Source: an uncultured Alphaproteobacteria bacterium (GTDB taxonomy: Bacteria; Pseudomonadota; Alphaproteobacteria; RF32; CAG-239). From it: DNA of 51,596 bases. Location of the stretch: assembly GCA_944392265.1 (NCBI GenBank), contig CALXWC010000012.1, positions 1-51,596 on the forward strand. The letters run 5' to 3'. Positions 36,630 to 45,204 of this stretch are shown here, piece by piece; the first letter of the stretch is position 1, and each line of letters opens with the position of its first letter. The position numbers and the translations under genes were made by a program. Below the pieces are notes generated by a model. That model worked only from the letters and a program-made list of their open reading frames with translations, was not told the origin of the DNA and did not search any database.

Positions 36630-38291
36630 ATGGATGAACAGAAGCAGGAAATTATAGATCCAGAGGCTTTAAAAAATCAGAATGCACAGTCTGCGCAACC
36701 TGCTTCTGCCGCTATTACTCAATCTTTTGACCAAATTGATCTCTATTTTCAAAACGGAAGAAAATTATTAACTCTTCCCGGCGGTAGCTTAAATATTAAT
36801 GATGATACCAGAAGATTGCTCGCTCTTTTTTCAGATGGAAGTTTTCTGGTCTCTGAGACCCATAAATTTGACGGACGCGTTTTAAGTTTTGAGGTGTTGG
36901 CTCGTAAAAAGAGGATTATGATTGCCAAACCTGTTTATGTTAGCCAAAATGAACTTAATGCCATTTATAATTACGCGGAAAGAAATACCGTTGACATTGA
37001 CACGAATGATGATGATTTGCAATCTATGCAAGTTTTGCGAGATTATGTCAATGTTATTTCAAGAGCCGCTGAAAAAAAAGTGTCTGATATTCACGTTATT
37101 GTAGCAGACAGTACTCAGATTATGTTCCGTGTTAATGGTATGATGGCCATTGAAATGGAATATAACAAAGATTGGGGTGAAGCATTTGTTCGCGCTGCAT
37201 TTGCTTCTGCAGATATTTCCGATGCAAACTATGCTCAAAATGAATTCCAAGGTGCACAAAAATTAGGTTCCACACCTTTGCGCGGGTCAAAAGGTAAATT
37301 AATGCTTCCGCATAACGTTTTGGCTATTCGTTTGCAATTTAACCCTATTGCCTTTGGTTCACAATATTTGGTTATGCGCCTTTTGTATGCCGATGATAAT
37401 CCTAACGGAAGTGGTGATTTGTCTTCATTAGGTTTAGGTGAATATGAGGAAAAGCTTTTTTATAGATTAAGAGCTGTACCAACAGGTGTAAGTATTGTAT
37501 CCGGACCAACAGGTAGCGGTAAGAGTACAACGCTACAAAGAAATATGATTAAGCTTTTGCAAGAAAAAAATTATGAAATTAACCTGATTACCGTGGAAGA
37601 CCCACCAGAATACCCTATCCCTGGTGCCAGACAAATGCCTGTGACGAATGCGAACACCGAAGAAGAAAAAGATGAAGAATTTACAAAAGCATTGTCTGCG
37701 GCTTTGCGTTCTGACCCTGACGTTATGATGGTGGGAGAAATTCGTTCTTTATCTGCTGCTCAACTTACTTTTAAAGGCGCATTATCCGGTCACGGTATGT
37801 GGACAACCTTGCACGCAAACTCTGCACCGGCTATTATCCCCAGACTTAGAGATATGGGCGTGGAAACTTTTAAGCTTGGCGACCCAGAACTAGTAAAAGG
37901 TTTAATCGGACAACGTTTGTTTAGAAAACTTTGCCCGCACTGTCGCGTTTCTGTTAAAGAACATTTAGATATGCCTTCCGTTCAACGCCTTAAAATTGCG
38001 TTAGGTGATTTTGGAATTGAAAATACATATATTCGAGGTCCCGGATGTAAATATTGTGGTGGTACAGGCGTTAAGGGAAGAACGAGTGTTCCGGAAATTA
38101 TTCTACCTGATGCTATGTTTTTGGAATTAATTATTAAAGGCGAAACCAGAAAAGCCATTGATTATTGGACCAGTGACTTAGGCGGAAGAACAATGAAAGA
38201 TGCTGCCATTGAGCGTATGCTCAAAGGTCATATAGATTTAGATGAAGTTGAGCGTTGGTGCGGATTAATGGATCAACGTCCTGTATATTAA
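36630..38291 (+). CDS. pilQ: PilQ-family type IVb pilus assembly ATPase
   Basis: The product has 553 residues and belongs to the GspE/PilB-type secretion ATPases. Walker A is GPTGSGKST (~residue 291). The Asp box is TVEDPPEYP, Walker B DVMMVGEIRS (~365) and the His box GHGMWTTLHANSAP. A four-Cys metal-binding site (LCPHC ~436 and CKYCGG ~473) is typical of assembly ATPases and absent from PilT. It powers pilin polymerisation. Named after R64 PilQ; it is not the PilQ secretin of type IVa pili. Confidence 0.93.
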   Translation: MDEQKQEIIDPEALKNQNAQSAQPASAAITQSFDQIDLYFQNGRKLLTLPGGSLNINDDTRRLLALFSDGSFLVSETHKFDGRVLSFEVLARKKRIMIAKPVYVSQNELNAIYNYAERNTVDIDTNDDDLQSMQVLRDYVNVISRAAEKKVSDIHVIVADSTQIMFRVNGMMAIEMEYNKDWGEAFVRAAFASADISDANYAQNEFQGAQKLGSTPLRGSKGKLMLPHNVLAIRLQFNPIAFGSQYLVMRLLYADDNPNGSGDLSSLGLGEYEEKLFYRLRAVPTGVSIVSGPTGSGKSTTLQRNMIKLLQEKNYEINLITVEDPPEYPIPGARQMPVTNANTEEEKDEEFTKALSAALRSDPDVMMVGEIRSLSAAQLTFKGALSGHGMWTTLHANSAPAIIPRLRDMGVETFKLGDPELVKGLIGQRLFRKLCPHCRVSVKEHLDMPSVQRLKIALGDFGIENTYIRGPGCKYCGGTGVKGRTSVPEIILPDAMFLELIIKGETRKAIDYWTSDLGGRTMKDAAIERMLKGHIDLDEVERWCGLMDQRPVY

Positions 38292-38306
38292 AATTTGGAG
38301 AGTTTT

Positions 38307-39440
38307 ATGAACGAACAAAGTGATAAAAAGTTTGCCAGTAATTCGATAAACAAAGCGATGCGTAAACTCAATAAGGTTGAAGAGTATTACGCAAAAATGA
38401 TTTGTAATTGCTCAAACGGAGCTCGTTTAAAACTTTATAGAAAAATTGCATCATTAATGAGAAACCGTTTCTCATTAATGAGTGCTTTGGACATGTTGCA
38501 TGATAGTATTTCCGATGGTGGTAAAAAACCCGGAGAACCTATGGCTATTGCGATTGCTTGTTGGGGACGCGCCCTTAATAACGGTTTGACTTTTTCTGAT
38601 GCATTAAAGGGATGGGCTCCGGACCGTGAAAGATTAATGCTTTCCGTGGGTGATGTGTCTGACCTTGAAAGTGCCTTGATGAACCTTATTCGTGTTACTG
38701 AAGGTACAACTCGTATGATTAGACCAATTATCAGCGCAGTTTCTTATCCTTCGTTTTTGTTTATGATGGCCGTTTTGATTATTTACGGTATTGGTGTATA
38801 TATGGTTCCACCTATGTTAGATGCCGCTCCGGGAACCAGATGGACAGGTTTAGCCAGAGATTTGGTTGACTTATCTGACTGGATTAAAGAGAACTGGGTA
38901 TTTGCTTTTAGTGTGCTGCCGATTGCCATGTTGCTCATATATTCTACTATCAGTATTTGGACCGGTCCTATTCGCGCAATTGTTGATAATCTTCCTCCCT
39001 ATTCTCTTTATAAGGTGTTTGTTGGTATCAGTTGGCTTTTGGCACTGTCTGCACTGGTTAAAGGCGGAACACCTGTTTCGGGCGCAATGCGTGCTTTAAG
39101 AAGAGATGCTAGCCGCTACTTGAAAGAAAGAATTGATAAAACACTCGTCTTTATTAATAATGGTGATAACTTAGGTGCAGCATTGAAGAAAACAAAGCTT
39201 AACTTCCCTGACCCCGAAATTATTGCTGACTTAAAAATTTATTCTGAATTGGATAACTTTGAAGAGGCTTTGGAGGCTTTGGCCAATGAATGGTTGGAAG
39301 AATCTGTTTATTTGATTGAACAAAAAGCTTCTTTATTAAACATGGTTGCTATTTTAACCGTTGCCGGTGTTATTGCTTGGGCTGTTATGGGTACTTTTGC
39401 CATGCAAGATCAAATTACCAACCAAATGGGAGCCGGATAA
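38307..39440 (+). CDS. pilR: PilR-family (GspF-like) inner-membrane platform protein
   Basis: The product has 377 residues. I chose ATG 38307, seven bases after GGAG, over an upstream TTG. Two GspF-type four-helix domains alternate with three hydrophobic segments (SFLFMMAVLIIYGIGVYMV, FAFSVLPIAMLLIYS and MVAILTVAGVIAWAVMGTF). It partners with the assembly ATPase. Its TAA shares a base with the next ATG. Confidence 0.9.
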   Translation: MNEQSDKKFASNSINKAMRKLNKVEEYYAKMICNCSNGARLKLYRKIASLMRNRFSLMSALDMLHDSISDGGKKPGEPMAIAIACWGRALNNGLTFSDALKGWAPDRERLMLSVGDVSDLESALMNLIRVTEGTTRMIRPIISAVSYPSFLFMMAVLIIYGIGVYMVPPMLDAAPGTRWTGLARDLVDLSDWIKENWVFAFSVLPIAMLLIYSTISIWTGPIRAIVDNLPPYSLYKVFVGISWLLALSALVKGGTPVSGAMRALRRDASRYLKERIDKTLVFINNGDNLGAALKKTKLNFPDPEIIADLKIYSELDNFEEALEALANEWLEESVYLIEQKASLLNMVAILTVAGVIAWAVMGTFAMQDQITNQMGAG

Positions 39441-40000
39441 TGGAAAATTTAAAAAATTTGCTTCAAAAATATATTCATCCCAAAAGTATAATCATTGCAT
39501 CATGCTGTTTGGTTATATTATTGAGCATATTCTTTGCCTTTAGACCAAACCAAACCTACATCCAAGCAGAAAATCAGCTCAATGCTCTTATGGATAATAT
39601 TCGCCAATTTTATAGAAATAAGCCTAATGCTTGGGGATTAAACTCATATTCGGCCATTCAAAACAAAATTGTGCCTCAAGATATGATTAATGGCAGACAA
39701 ATTCAGAATGCCTTAAAAAAAGAGGTTTTGCTCGGAGCTAATGAGTTTGGTAATACGATTATGCCCGGAAATAATAAAATTGCTATCGTTTATAAAAACT
39801 TAGATAAAAATGAATGTGTGGCATTATCCGGAGCTAAATTTTCTGAAAATATGAAACTTTCCGTAAACATGATTAAAATCATTAATGAGAAACAATATAT
39901 TTATACATGGGGCGGAAATTATAAACTACCAATTTCTAAAAATGATGCTTCAGAATCTTGTTCAACAAATAATGATATTCTCTGGGAGATATATCTCTAA
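39440..40000 (+). CDS. Pilin-like protein without prepilin leader
   Basis: The product has 186 residues from ATG 39440 (TAATG overlap with pilR). An N-terminal hydrophobic segment (IIIASCCLVILLSIFFAF) is followed by a helix and a globular domain with the plan of type IVb pilins (ALMDNIRQFYRNKP, then PQDMINGRQ, and two C-terminal Cys). It parallels the 40132 pilin (MMIMNIRTAYATSPG). The Gly-x4-Glu prepilin peptidase motif is not present. It is possibly a minor pilin or pilin-fold assembly factor. Confidence 0.65.
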   Translation: MENLKNLLQKYIHPKSIIIASCCLVILLSIFFAFRPNQTYIQAENQLNALMDNIRQFYRNKPNAWGLNSYSAIQNKIVPQDMINGRQIQNALKKEVLLGANEFGNTIMPGNNKIAIVYKNLDKNECVALSGAKFSENMKLSVNMIKIINEKQYIYTWGGNYKLPISKNDASESCSTNNDILWEIYL

Positions 40001-40048
40001 AGCATAAGAAATATAACTATTTTGACCCTTATATATCTAAAGTCTGGC

Positions 40049-40077
40049 TTGTTTAATATTTATTAATAATATATAGT
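40049..40077 (+). promoter_or_regulatory. Predicted promoter of the prepilin gene
   Basis: TTGTTT (40049-40054) and TATAGT (40072-40077) are 17 bases apart, in the 131-base gap before ATG 40132. A short hairpin-like GAGT/ACTC pair lies in the leader just before the ribosome site. A separate promoter would fit the need for high pilin levels. Confidence 0.45.
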
Positions 40078-40131
40078 TAAGATTATAGGGAGAAAAAGAG
40101 TGTATAAAAACTCATTTTGGGAGGATTTAAA

Positions 40132-40722
40132 ATGAAAAACGTTATTAAAACAGAGCAAACCGGTCGTTCCATGGTGGAAATGCTTGGTGTGCTTGCCATT
40201 ATCGGCGTATTGTCCGTTGGTGGTATTTCTGGTTATTCAAAAGCTATGGCTAAGTTCAAATTGACCAAAGTTCAAGATCAGCTTTCTATGATGATTATGA
40301 ACATTCGTACCGCTTATGCAACCAGCCCTGGTTATCCAAAGCTTGATACTGCTCTTGTGGCTAAAAATAAGTTAGCATCTCAAGAGATGGTTGTTGGCTC
40401 CGGTTCAACTGCTACTTTGATGCACGCTTTGGGTGGTGGAACGTTGGTTAGCGCCATTACTGCAAATGGAATTCAAGAGGCCGGCTTTTCAATTGTATTG
40501 AGTGGTTTGGGTAGAGATGCTTGTGTAAGCTTGCTTTCATCTGACTGGGGTACTGATGGTATGTTAGGTATTACAGCTGTGAGCACAAACGTAACTACCG
40601 CTCCAACATCTTTACCAACAAGTAATATCGTTAAACCGGCTGATTTACCTGTTTCTTATTCTGATGCGTTGTCAGCTTGTACATCAGACTCTGAGAACTC
40701 AATTACTTGGTACTATAACTAA
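40132..40722 (+). CDS. pilS: Type IVb prepilin (PilS/TcpA-like)
   Basis: The product has 196 residues; ATG 40132 follows GGGAGG. The short leader ends TG, and the predicted mature protein starts RSMVEMLGVLAIIGVL: Gly at -1, Glu at +5, then the hydrophobic alpha-1 helix of a pilin. Arg at mature position 1 is unusual, since Phe, Met or Leu is expected. The globular domain carries a Cys pair (DACVSLL and SACTSD), as do other type IVb pilins. It is probably the major subunit. The matching prepilin peptidase is not in the window. Confidence 0.88.
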   Translation: MKNVIKTEQTGRSMVEMLGVLAIIGVLSVGGISGYSKAMAKFKLTKVQDQLSMMIMNIRTAYATSPGYPKLDTALVAKNKLASQEMVVGSGSTATLMHALGGGTLVSAITANGIQEAGFSIVLSGLGRDACVSLLSSDWGTDGMLGITAVSTNVTTAPTSLPTSNIVKPADLPVSYSDALSACTSDSENSITWYYN

Positions 40723-40743
40723 GAAAAACAAAGGTTCCCAAAA

Positions 40744-40773
40744 AAAAAAGAGAGGTTTTGCCTCTCTTTTTTT
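40744..40773. terminator. Bidirectional terminator after pilS
   Basis: AAGAGAGG-TTTTG-CCTCTCTT hairpin flanked by A and T tracts, between the convergent pilS and the sulfatase-fold gene. Confidence 0.9.
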
Positions 40774-40776
40774 ATT

Positions 40777-42216
40777 TTATAATTGTTCTATTAAAGAATG
40801 AATTAATTTCATCATCTGAATTGAGCTGATTTTTTTAGGCATTGGTGCAATGTTTTGTTGTTTAGAATAAACAATTAAAGGAATGTTCTTTAGTCTTAAA
40901 TCATCAACACCATGGTCTCCAAAAATAATAAAAAGTGAATCAGAGGGTGATTTTTCAATAAAATCTTCTAAACTTCTATCAACATAGTTAATGGCATTAT
41001 AATATTTTTCTTTAACATCTTTTCCCTGAAACAATGGTTTTTTATTATCATACACAATATAGTTGCTATGAGAACTGACCGTAATGAGATAATTAAAGTT
41101 TTTTGCTGATTTTTTTTGATGAGCTAAAACAAATTCAAATAGATATCTATCTGCAATTCCCCATTCTTCTTTAGGTTTATTTCCTTCCATATCTTCTGCA
41201 AAATAAATATCTTGATATCCTTGTGCCGGAATATGCTTATTTCGTGAAAAAAAGCTTCCGTAATAATTATGATAAAAATGAGTTGTATAACCCTTTTCTT
41301 GTGCTTTTTTTGCCAAAAGAGAAAAGTGAGAATAAATTTGTTCTGGTTCAAAAAGATTATAGAGAACAGGTGGATTATTTTCATAGTAAGAAGCTATATT
41401 AACAAACAAATCTGTGTTTGAACTGGCTCCATGTACATTTTGGATAACTTCGGTTAATCCTCCTTCTTTACTGATTTTATTCAAAAAAGGTAATATTTCT
41501 TTATCTTTGTATTTACTATTCATAGGCGCATAAGCTAAGCTTTCGACCTGAATAATATAAATATTATTTGTTGGTTTTAAATTAAGAGAAATGGAATACT
41601 TAGTTTTATATGCCTCTATCATATCATCAATAATGATTTGTCGATTATTTCCAACACTGAGTTCTGATATCCAACAGACATTATACCCTAATATTTTACA
41701 ACTTTCTGCTAAGAATACACGACCTCCATAAAAAGAGTGATTTAACCAAATCGCTACAAATAAAATAACTATCGGAATCATATTTAAAATTTTATATTCA
41801 AATTTTACTTTGCAATTTAAAGCTATTTTTTTCCAAATATACAAATTTAATATAAACAAGATTATTTCAGAAAAGACCTCTAAATTGTAGAAATTATTCA
41901 TATCTTTTGAAATGGCATCAAATCCCTCAAAAAATTGATGGTAGATAACGGATACCGTTAGGGGAGCGCTCAAAAAATTATGATATATAATAAGTGTAAT
42001 CGATGATAAAAATTTTAGCGTTAAACAAATATAAACAATAAACTTTGGCAAACGCATAATACCAAACCAAAATAAAAATGCAAAAAAGAAGCTCATAAAA
42101 CAGCCAAATATATAATCTGCGTCTTCAAAAATTACATAATGTAGTATTGCACTTTGCAAAGATAGAAAAAAAACAAATGTAATATAAATTAAATTTTTTT
42201 TGTTAAAAATAAGCAT
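40777..42216 (-). CDS. Membrane-anchored sulfatase-fold transferase (LtaS/EptA-like)
   Basis: The product has 479 residues. About five N-terminal membrane segments (residues 1-175) are followed by a periplasmic alkaline-phosphatase/sulfatase-fold domain. Landmarks are the first metal-site strand YIIQVESLAYAP, the nucleophile loop VHGASSNTD, and the late metal motif IIFGDHGVDD. Such enzymes transfer phosphoglycerol or phosphoethanolamine to lipids or glycans in the envelope. The nucleophile, normally Thr, would be Ser here by alignment with LtaS-type G-K-T-S. It is on the strand opposite the pilus genes and interrupts them. The precise substrate cannot be read from sequence. Confidence 0.75.
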   Translation of the reverse strand: MLIFNKKNLIYITFVFFLSLQSAILHYVIFEDADYIFGCFMSFFFAFLFWFGIMRLPKFIVYICLTLKFLSSITLIIYHNFLSAPLTVSVIYHQFFEGFDAISKDMNNFYNLEVFSEIILFILNLYIWKKIALNCKVKFEYKILNMIPIVILFVAIWLNHSFYGGRVFLAESCKILGYNVCWISELSVGNNRQIIIDDMIEAYKTKYSISLNLKPTNNIYIIQVESLAYAPMNSKYKDKEILPFLNKISKEGGLTEVIQNVHGASSNTDLFVNIASYYENNPPVLYNLFEPEQIYSHFSLLAKKAQEKGYTTHFYHNYYGSFFSRNKHIPAQGYQDIYFAEDMEGNKPKEEWGIADRYLFEFVLAHQKKSAKNFNYLITVSSHSNYIVYDNKKPLFQGKDVKEKYYNAINYVDRSLEDFIEKSPSDSLFIIFGDHGVDDLRLKNIPLIVYSKQQNIAPMPKKISSIQMMKLIHSLIEQL

Positions 42217-42226
42217 ATCTGGAACC

Positions 42227-42256
42227 TTGTTTACATTTTTTTTACCAGACTATAAG
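42227..42256 (+). promoter_or_regulatory. Predicted promoter of the PilT/DotB-like gene
   Basis: TTGTTT (42227-42232) and TATAAG (42251-42256) are separated by 18 bases, in the divergent gap before ATG 42300. Confidence 0.4.
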
Positions 42257-42299
42257 ACAATGTAGGCAAATTGTAAAGTTACCGCGAAAGTAGGTGTGT

Positions 42300-43265
42300 A
42301 TGGTTAAACTTAATTCTATTCGTTTTTCAGACTTGTATATCACTCCTGATAAAACGTTCTTTGTTCCTGATTGCAAGACGGAAAACGGCTTGGCTATTAT
42401 TAAGCCTGAAGATATGGATGAATTTCATCACCTTATTGAAGAAACTTGGGATGGAGAAAATCCAAGTTATGCTGTTTTATATGAACATGTGTTTTATCGT
42501 ATTGAACGTTCGGTTTGCATATACGGTATTCAATATTGTTGCCGTAAAATGCCTGAAAAAGTTCCCCCTATTGCAGCATTACGTTTTCCAAGAGAGTTGA
42601 ATAGACATTTGCTTTCTTTAAGCAATTCCAGTGGTTTGATTTTATGGTCAGGTCCAACCGGCGCAGGTAAAACAACTGCCATTTCTTCCTTGCTTAAAGA
42701 ATATTTAACTATGGAGGGTGGATTTGCCTACACAATTGAAGACCCATCAGAAATGCCTTTAGATGGGGTATATCGCTCAATTAAAGGTGGATTGGGTCTA
42801 TGTAAACAAACACAGCCCATTAATGATGATTGGGGTGCCTCTTTGAAATCGGCCTTGCGTTCAAAACCTCGCTATATTTTAGTAGGTGAGATTAGAACGC
42901 CTGAAACCGCCAGCCAACTATTGCGTGCCGCAACATCAGGTCACTTAGTACTTTCATCAATCCACGCTAACAACATTACAGATGCTATCAACTCTGTGGT
43001 CAAATACGCTGCATCAACATCCATGAGTGAAGATTTGGCATATGATTTGTTCTCCAGAGGTATGCTTGGAGTATTGCACCAAACATTAATGGGGGTAGAA
43101 AATAAAACACCTAGTGTATCTTATCTGTTTGCTAACCCTGACACTACAAAGGGTGATCAAGTGCGTGGTATTATTAAAACCGGTAATCTTAATTTGGGTA
43201 CTTCTATCGAGATTCAAATGACGCGTATGCAAAAAGGATTGCCCTTATTTCCGGATTTATCATAA
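42300..43265 (+). CDS. PilT/DotB-like secretion ATPase
   Basis: The product has 321 residues. I preferred ATG 42300 (a GTG lies two codons upstream) since AGG sits five bases before it. Walker A is GPTGAGKTTAIS, the Asp box TIEDPSEMP, Walker B YILVGEIRTPE and the His box GHLVLSSIHAN. It lacks the four-Cys site of assembly ATPases, like PilT retraction ATPases and DotB. As the only such ATPase beside the pilus operon it may act in retraction or as a second motor, but DotB-type roles with a T4SS are also known, so the partner is open. Confidence 0.82.
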   Translation: MVKLNSIRFSDLYITPDKTFFVPDCKTENGLAIIKPEDMDEFHHLIEETWDGENPSYAVLYEHVFYRIERSVCIYGIQYCCRKMPEKVPPIAALRFPRELNRHLLSLSNSSGLILWSGPTGAGKTTAISSLLKEYLTMEGGFAYTIEDPSEMPLDGVYRSIKGGLGLCKQTQPINDDWGASLKSALRSKPRYILVGEIRTPETASQLLRAATSGHLVLSSIHANNITDAINSVVKYAASTSMSEDLAYDLFSRGMLGVLHQTLMGVENKTPSVSYLFANPDTTKGDQVRGIIKTGNLNLGTSIEIQMTRMQKGLPLFPDLS

Positions 43266-43278
43266 AAAAGATTTTATA

Positions 43279-43307
43279 AAAAAAGAGCTCAAAAAGAGCT
43301 CTTTTTT
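43279..43307. terminator. Bidirectional terminator
   Basis: AAAAAAGAGCTC-AAAAA-GAGCTCTTTTTT between the convergent PilT/DotB-like gene and the phosphoribosyltransferase gene. The T tract reaches the latter's stop codon. Confidence 0.9.
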
Positions 43308-43743
43308 ATTCTACATCCCAAGGAAAAACCACCCATTTATCAGGCATATCCACAGCATAAATATCCGTGCTTGAAGCTCCTTTTTCTTTTGCATAAACGC
43401 AAGCAAATTTTGCTTTGGGATAGAATTGACGCAAAACACGAAATGTTCTGCCGGAATCTGCCAAATCATCAATAATTAAAGTTTTTTCATTGACTTCTCC
43501 GATATTGGCAGAAACTTCAATATCGGCATCACTCCTTCTGGCCTCTTGACCATCATAACTTGAAAAATTTATAGCTTCATTGTTTCTGACGTCTAGCTCA
43601 TAAGCAATTATACCGGCAGGAATTAATCCTCCTCTGCTTACGGCAATAATTTTATCAAAATGACCACTTTCTTTTATTTTTTGGCATAATTTTTTGACAT
43701 CTTGATGAAAATCAGCCCAAGAAATATATAACTTTTCTACCAT
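43306..43743 (-). CDS. gpt: Xanthine-guanine phosphoribosyltransferase-like
   Basis: The product has 145 residues. I chose ATG 43743 (MVEKLYISW) because it aligns with the start of E. coli Gpt (MSEKYIVTW); an in-frame ATG four codons up overlaps the previous gene and has no ribosome site. The PRPP-binding loop is TLIIDDLADSGRTF, the early beta-turn AVSRGGLIPAG, and the ending DKWVVFPWD matches Gpt. It salvages guanine and xanthine to GMP and XMP in the cytoplasm. It lies four bases after the thioredoxin-like gene, so co-transcription is likely. Confidence 0.87.
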   Translation of the reverse strand: MVEKLYISWADFHQDVKKLCQKIKESGHFDKIIAVSRGGLIPAGIIAYELDVRNNEAINFSSYDGQEARRSDADIEVSANIGEVNEKTLIIDDLADSGRTFRVLRQFYPKAKFACVYAKEKGASSTDIYAVDMPDKWVVFPWDVE

Positions 43744-43747
43744 TGTT

Positions 43748-44275
43748 TTATCCATTTGTTGCTTTTATTTCTTTAATATAATCAATGACTCTTTCATCAT
43801 CCCATTTTGCCGTACCGCGAATACGTCCGATTTCTTCCCCTTTCATATTTACCAAAACAGTATGCGGGGTTGTAAATACACCTAAGTCTTCAGCTAACTT
43901 TCCATCCGTATCCCAATATAAATCCAAATTTTGCCCGTTGAATTTATTAACAAAAGCTCTTTGCTCTTCTTGAGAGTTCCACTCATTGCTCGGAGATAGC
44001 ATCACAAGACGAATTTTATCATTTTGGACTTTTGTAGCAAAATTGCTTAAATTATCAAGCTCTTTTATGCAAGGAACACAGTTTTTTGACCAAAATACAA
44101 CTAAAACAAAATTTCCTTTGAATTTTTTTAATGAAATTTTTTTCCCTTGCTCGTTAATAATTTTTCTTTGCGGTAAATCTCTGGGGTGCGCATAAATATT
44201 AACCGCATCATATTTGGCATGGCAATTCAAACTAAAAAAACAACAAAACAACAAAAATAAAATATTTTTTTTCAT
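43748..44275 (-). CDS. TlpA/ResA-like exported thioredoxin-fold protein
   Basis: The product has 175 residues. The signal peptide ends near CHA. The redox-active motif is WSKNCVPC (about residues 62-69) and the cis-Pro loop is FTTPHTV, both as in TlpA, ResA and CcmG-type periplasmic disulfide reductases. There is no membrane segment besides the signal. Possible targets are cytochrome c maturation or disulfide-bearing envelope proteins such as the Cys-containing pilin and T4SS proteins here; the link is inference. The ribosome site is weak. Confidence 0.85.
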   Translation of the reverse strand: MKKNILFLLFCCFFSLNCHAKYDAVNIYAHPRDLPQRKIINEQGKKISLKKFKGNFVLVVFWSKNCVPCIKELDNLSNFATKVQNDKIRLVMLSPSNEWNSQEEQRAFVNKFNGQNLDLYWDTDGKLAEDLGVFTTPHTVLVNMKGEEIGRIRGTAKWDDERVIDYIKEIKATNG

Positions 44276-44301
44276 TTTCTTAATAACTTCTTTTTTTCAA
44301 T

Positions 44302-44329
44302 TTGATTAAATGATATTTAGTAATATAAC
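44302..44329 (+). promoter_or_regulatory. Predicted promoter for lipoprotein-TerY operon
   Basis: TTGATT (44302-44307) and TATAAC (44324-44329) are 16 bases apart, about 30 bases before the start of transcription that would precede ATG 44366. Confidence 0.45.
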
Positions 44330-44365
44330 AAATGTATAAATAAATAATGAATATGAGGATTTATA

Positions 44366-44500
44366 ATGGAAAAAATTAAGGCTATTATCTTTTTTGTTGT
44401 TTTATTGGCTTTATCCGTTCAGCTAAGTGCTTGTGGCAAAGTTTCTGCGCCTGAGCCATACAAAGGCAGCGGTTATCCTCACTCTTATCCTCGTCGTTAA
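44366..44500 (+). CDS. Small YifL/LptM-like lipoprotein
   Basis: The product has 44 residues. A signal peptide with lipobox (LSAC, Cys ~23) is followed by GKVSAPEPYKGSGYPHSYP, the kind of short Pro/Tyr tail seen in the YifL-like lipoproteins of Proteobacteria. GAGG is seven bases before ATG 44366. It is 11 bases before the VWA gene. In other Alphaproteobacteria similar small lipoproteins often lie upstream of lysA; here that is not the case. Confidence 0.75.
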   Translation: MEKIKAIIFFVVLLALSVQLSACGKVSAPEPYKGSGYPHSYPRR

Positions 44501-44511
44501 TGGAGTAAATC

Positions 44512-45204
44512 ATGGCTGAAAACAATACTCTTTTAGATGAAATGATTCCTTATGTGGAATTTGCCGATAATGCAAATGAACGCACTCCTTGTGTTTTGGT
44601 CTTGGACTGTTCCGGCTCTATGCGTGGTGAACCTATCAAACAGCTTAATGCCGGATTAAAAGCTCTAGAAAAAGAATTAAAAGAAGATATTGATGCCAGC
44701 TCTCGCGTACAGTTGCTCATCATTAAAGCTTTTGGCAAAGATGAAGCCGTTGTTTCTTCTGATTGGACGGATGCCATGAACTTTAGCGCACCGGAAATGG
44801 AAGCCGGTGGATTAACTCCTCTTGGTAAAGCCATGGAACTTGCTTTGCAAAAAATTGAAGAACAAAAATGCTTGTATGACAGTTGTGGCATAACCTCAAA
44901 ACGCCCTTGGATTTTCTTAATCAGCGATGGTGAACCGACTGACTATGATTGGGAAATTGTGGCTGAAAAATGCCGCTATGCTCAACAAAATAAAAAAGTT
45001 GTGGTTCACGCCGTGGGAACAAAAGATGCAAATTTGGAAAAATTAGCTAAGTTTTCCATAATGTCCCCAAAGAGATTGACCGGTCTTAAATTTACTGAAT
45101 TTTTCTTATGGCTCAGTCGTTCGGTTTCCTGCATTTCTAAAGCAGCTCCAAACATCCCTGATTTGCTTGAAGATACCGGAGATTGGGATGAAGAAGAAAA
45201 ATAA
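44512..45204 (+). CDS. terY: TerY-like VWA-domain protein
   Basis: The product has 230 residues. The single von Willebrand A domain has an intact MIDAS: DCSGS (Asp32, Ser34, Ser36), the Thr of GGLTPLG, and the Asp of ISDGEPTD. No signal peptide, so cytoplasmic. It is the first gene of a VWA-PP2C-kinase triad, with a 17-base overlap into the phosphatase gene. This TerY-P triad is known from studies of tellurium-resistance-type stress systems. The other ter genes are not in the window. Confidence 0.87.
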   Translation: MAENNTLLDEMIPYVEFADNANERTPCVLVLDCSGSMRGEPIKQLNAGLKALEKELKEDIDASSRVQLLIIKAFGKDEAVVSSDWTDAMNFSAPEMEAGGLTPLGKAMELALQKIEEQKCLYDSCGITSKRPWIFLISDGEPTDYDWEIVAEKCRYAQQNKKVVVHAVGTKDANLEKLAKFSIMSPKRLTGLKFTEFFLWLSRSVSCISKAAPNIPDLLEDTGDWDEEEK

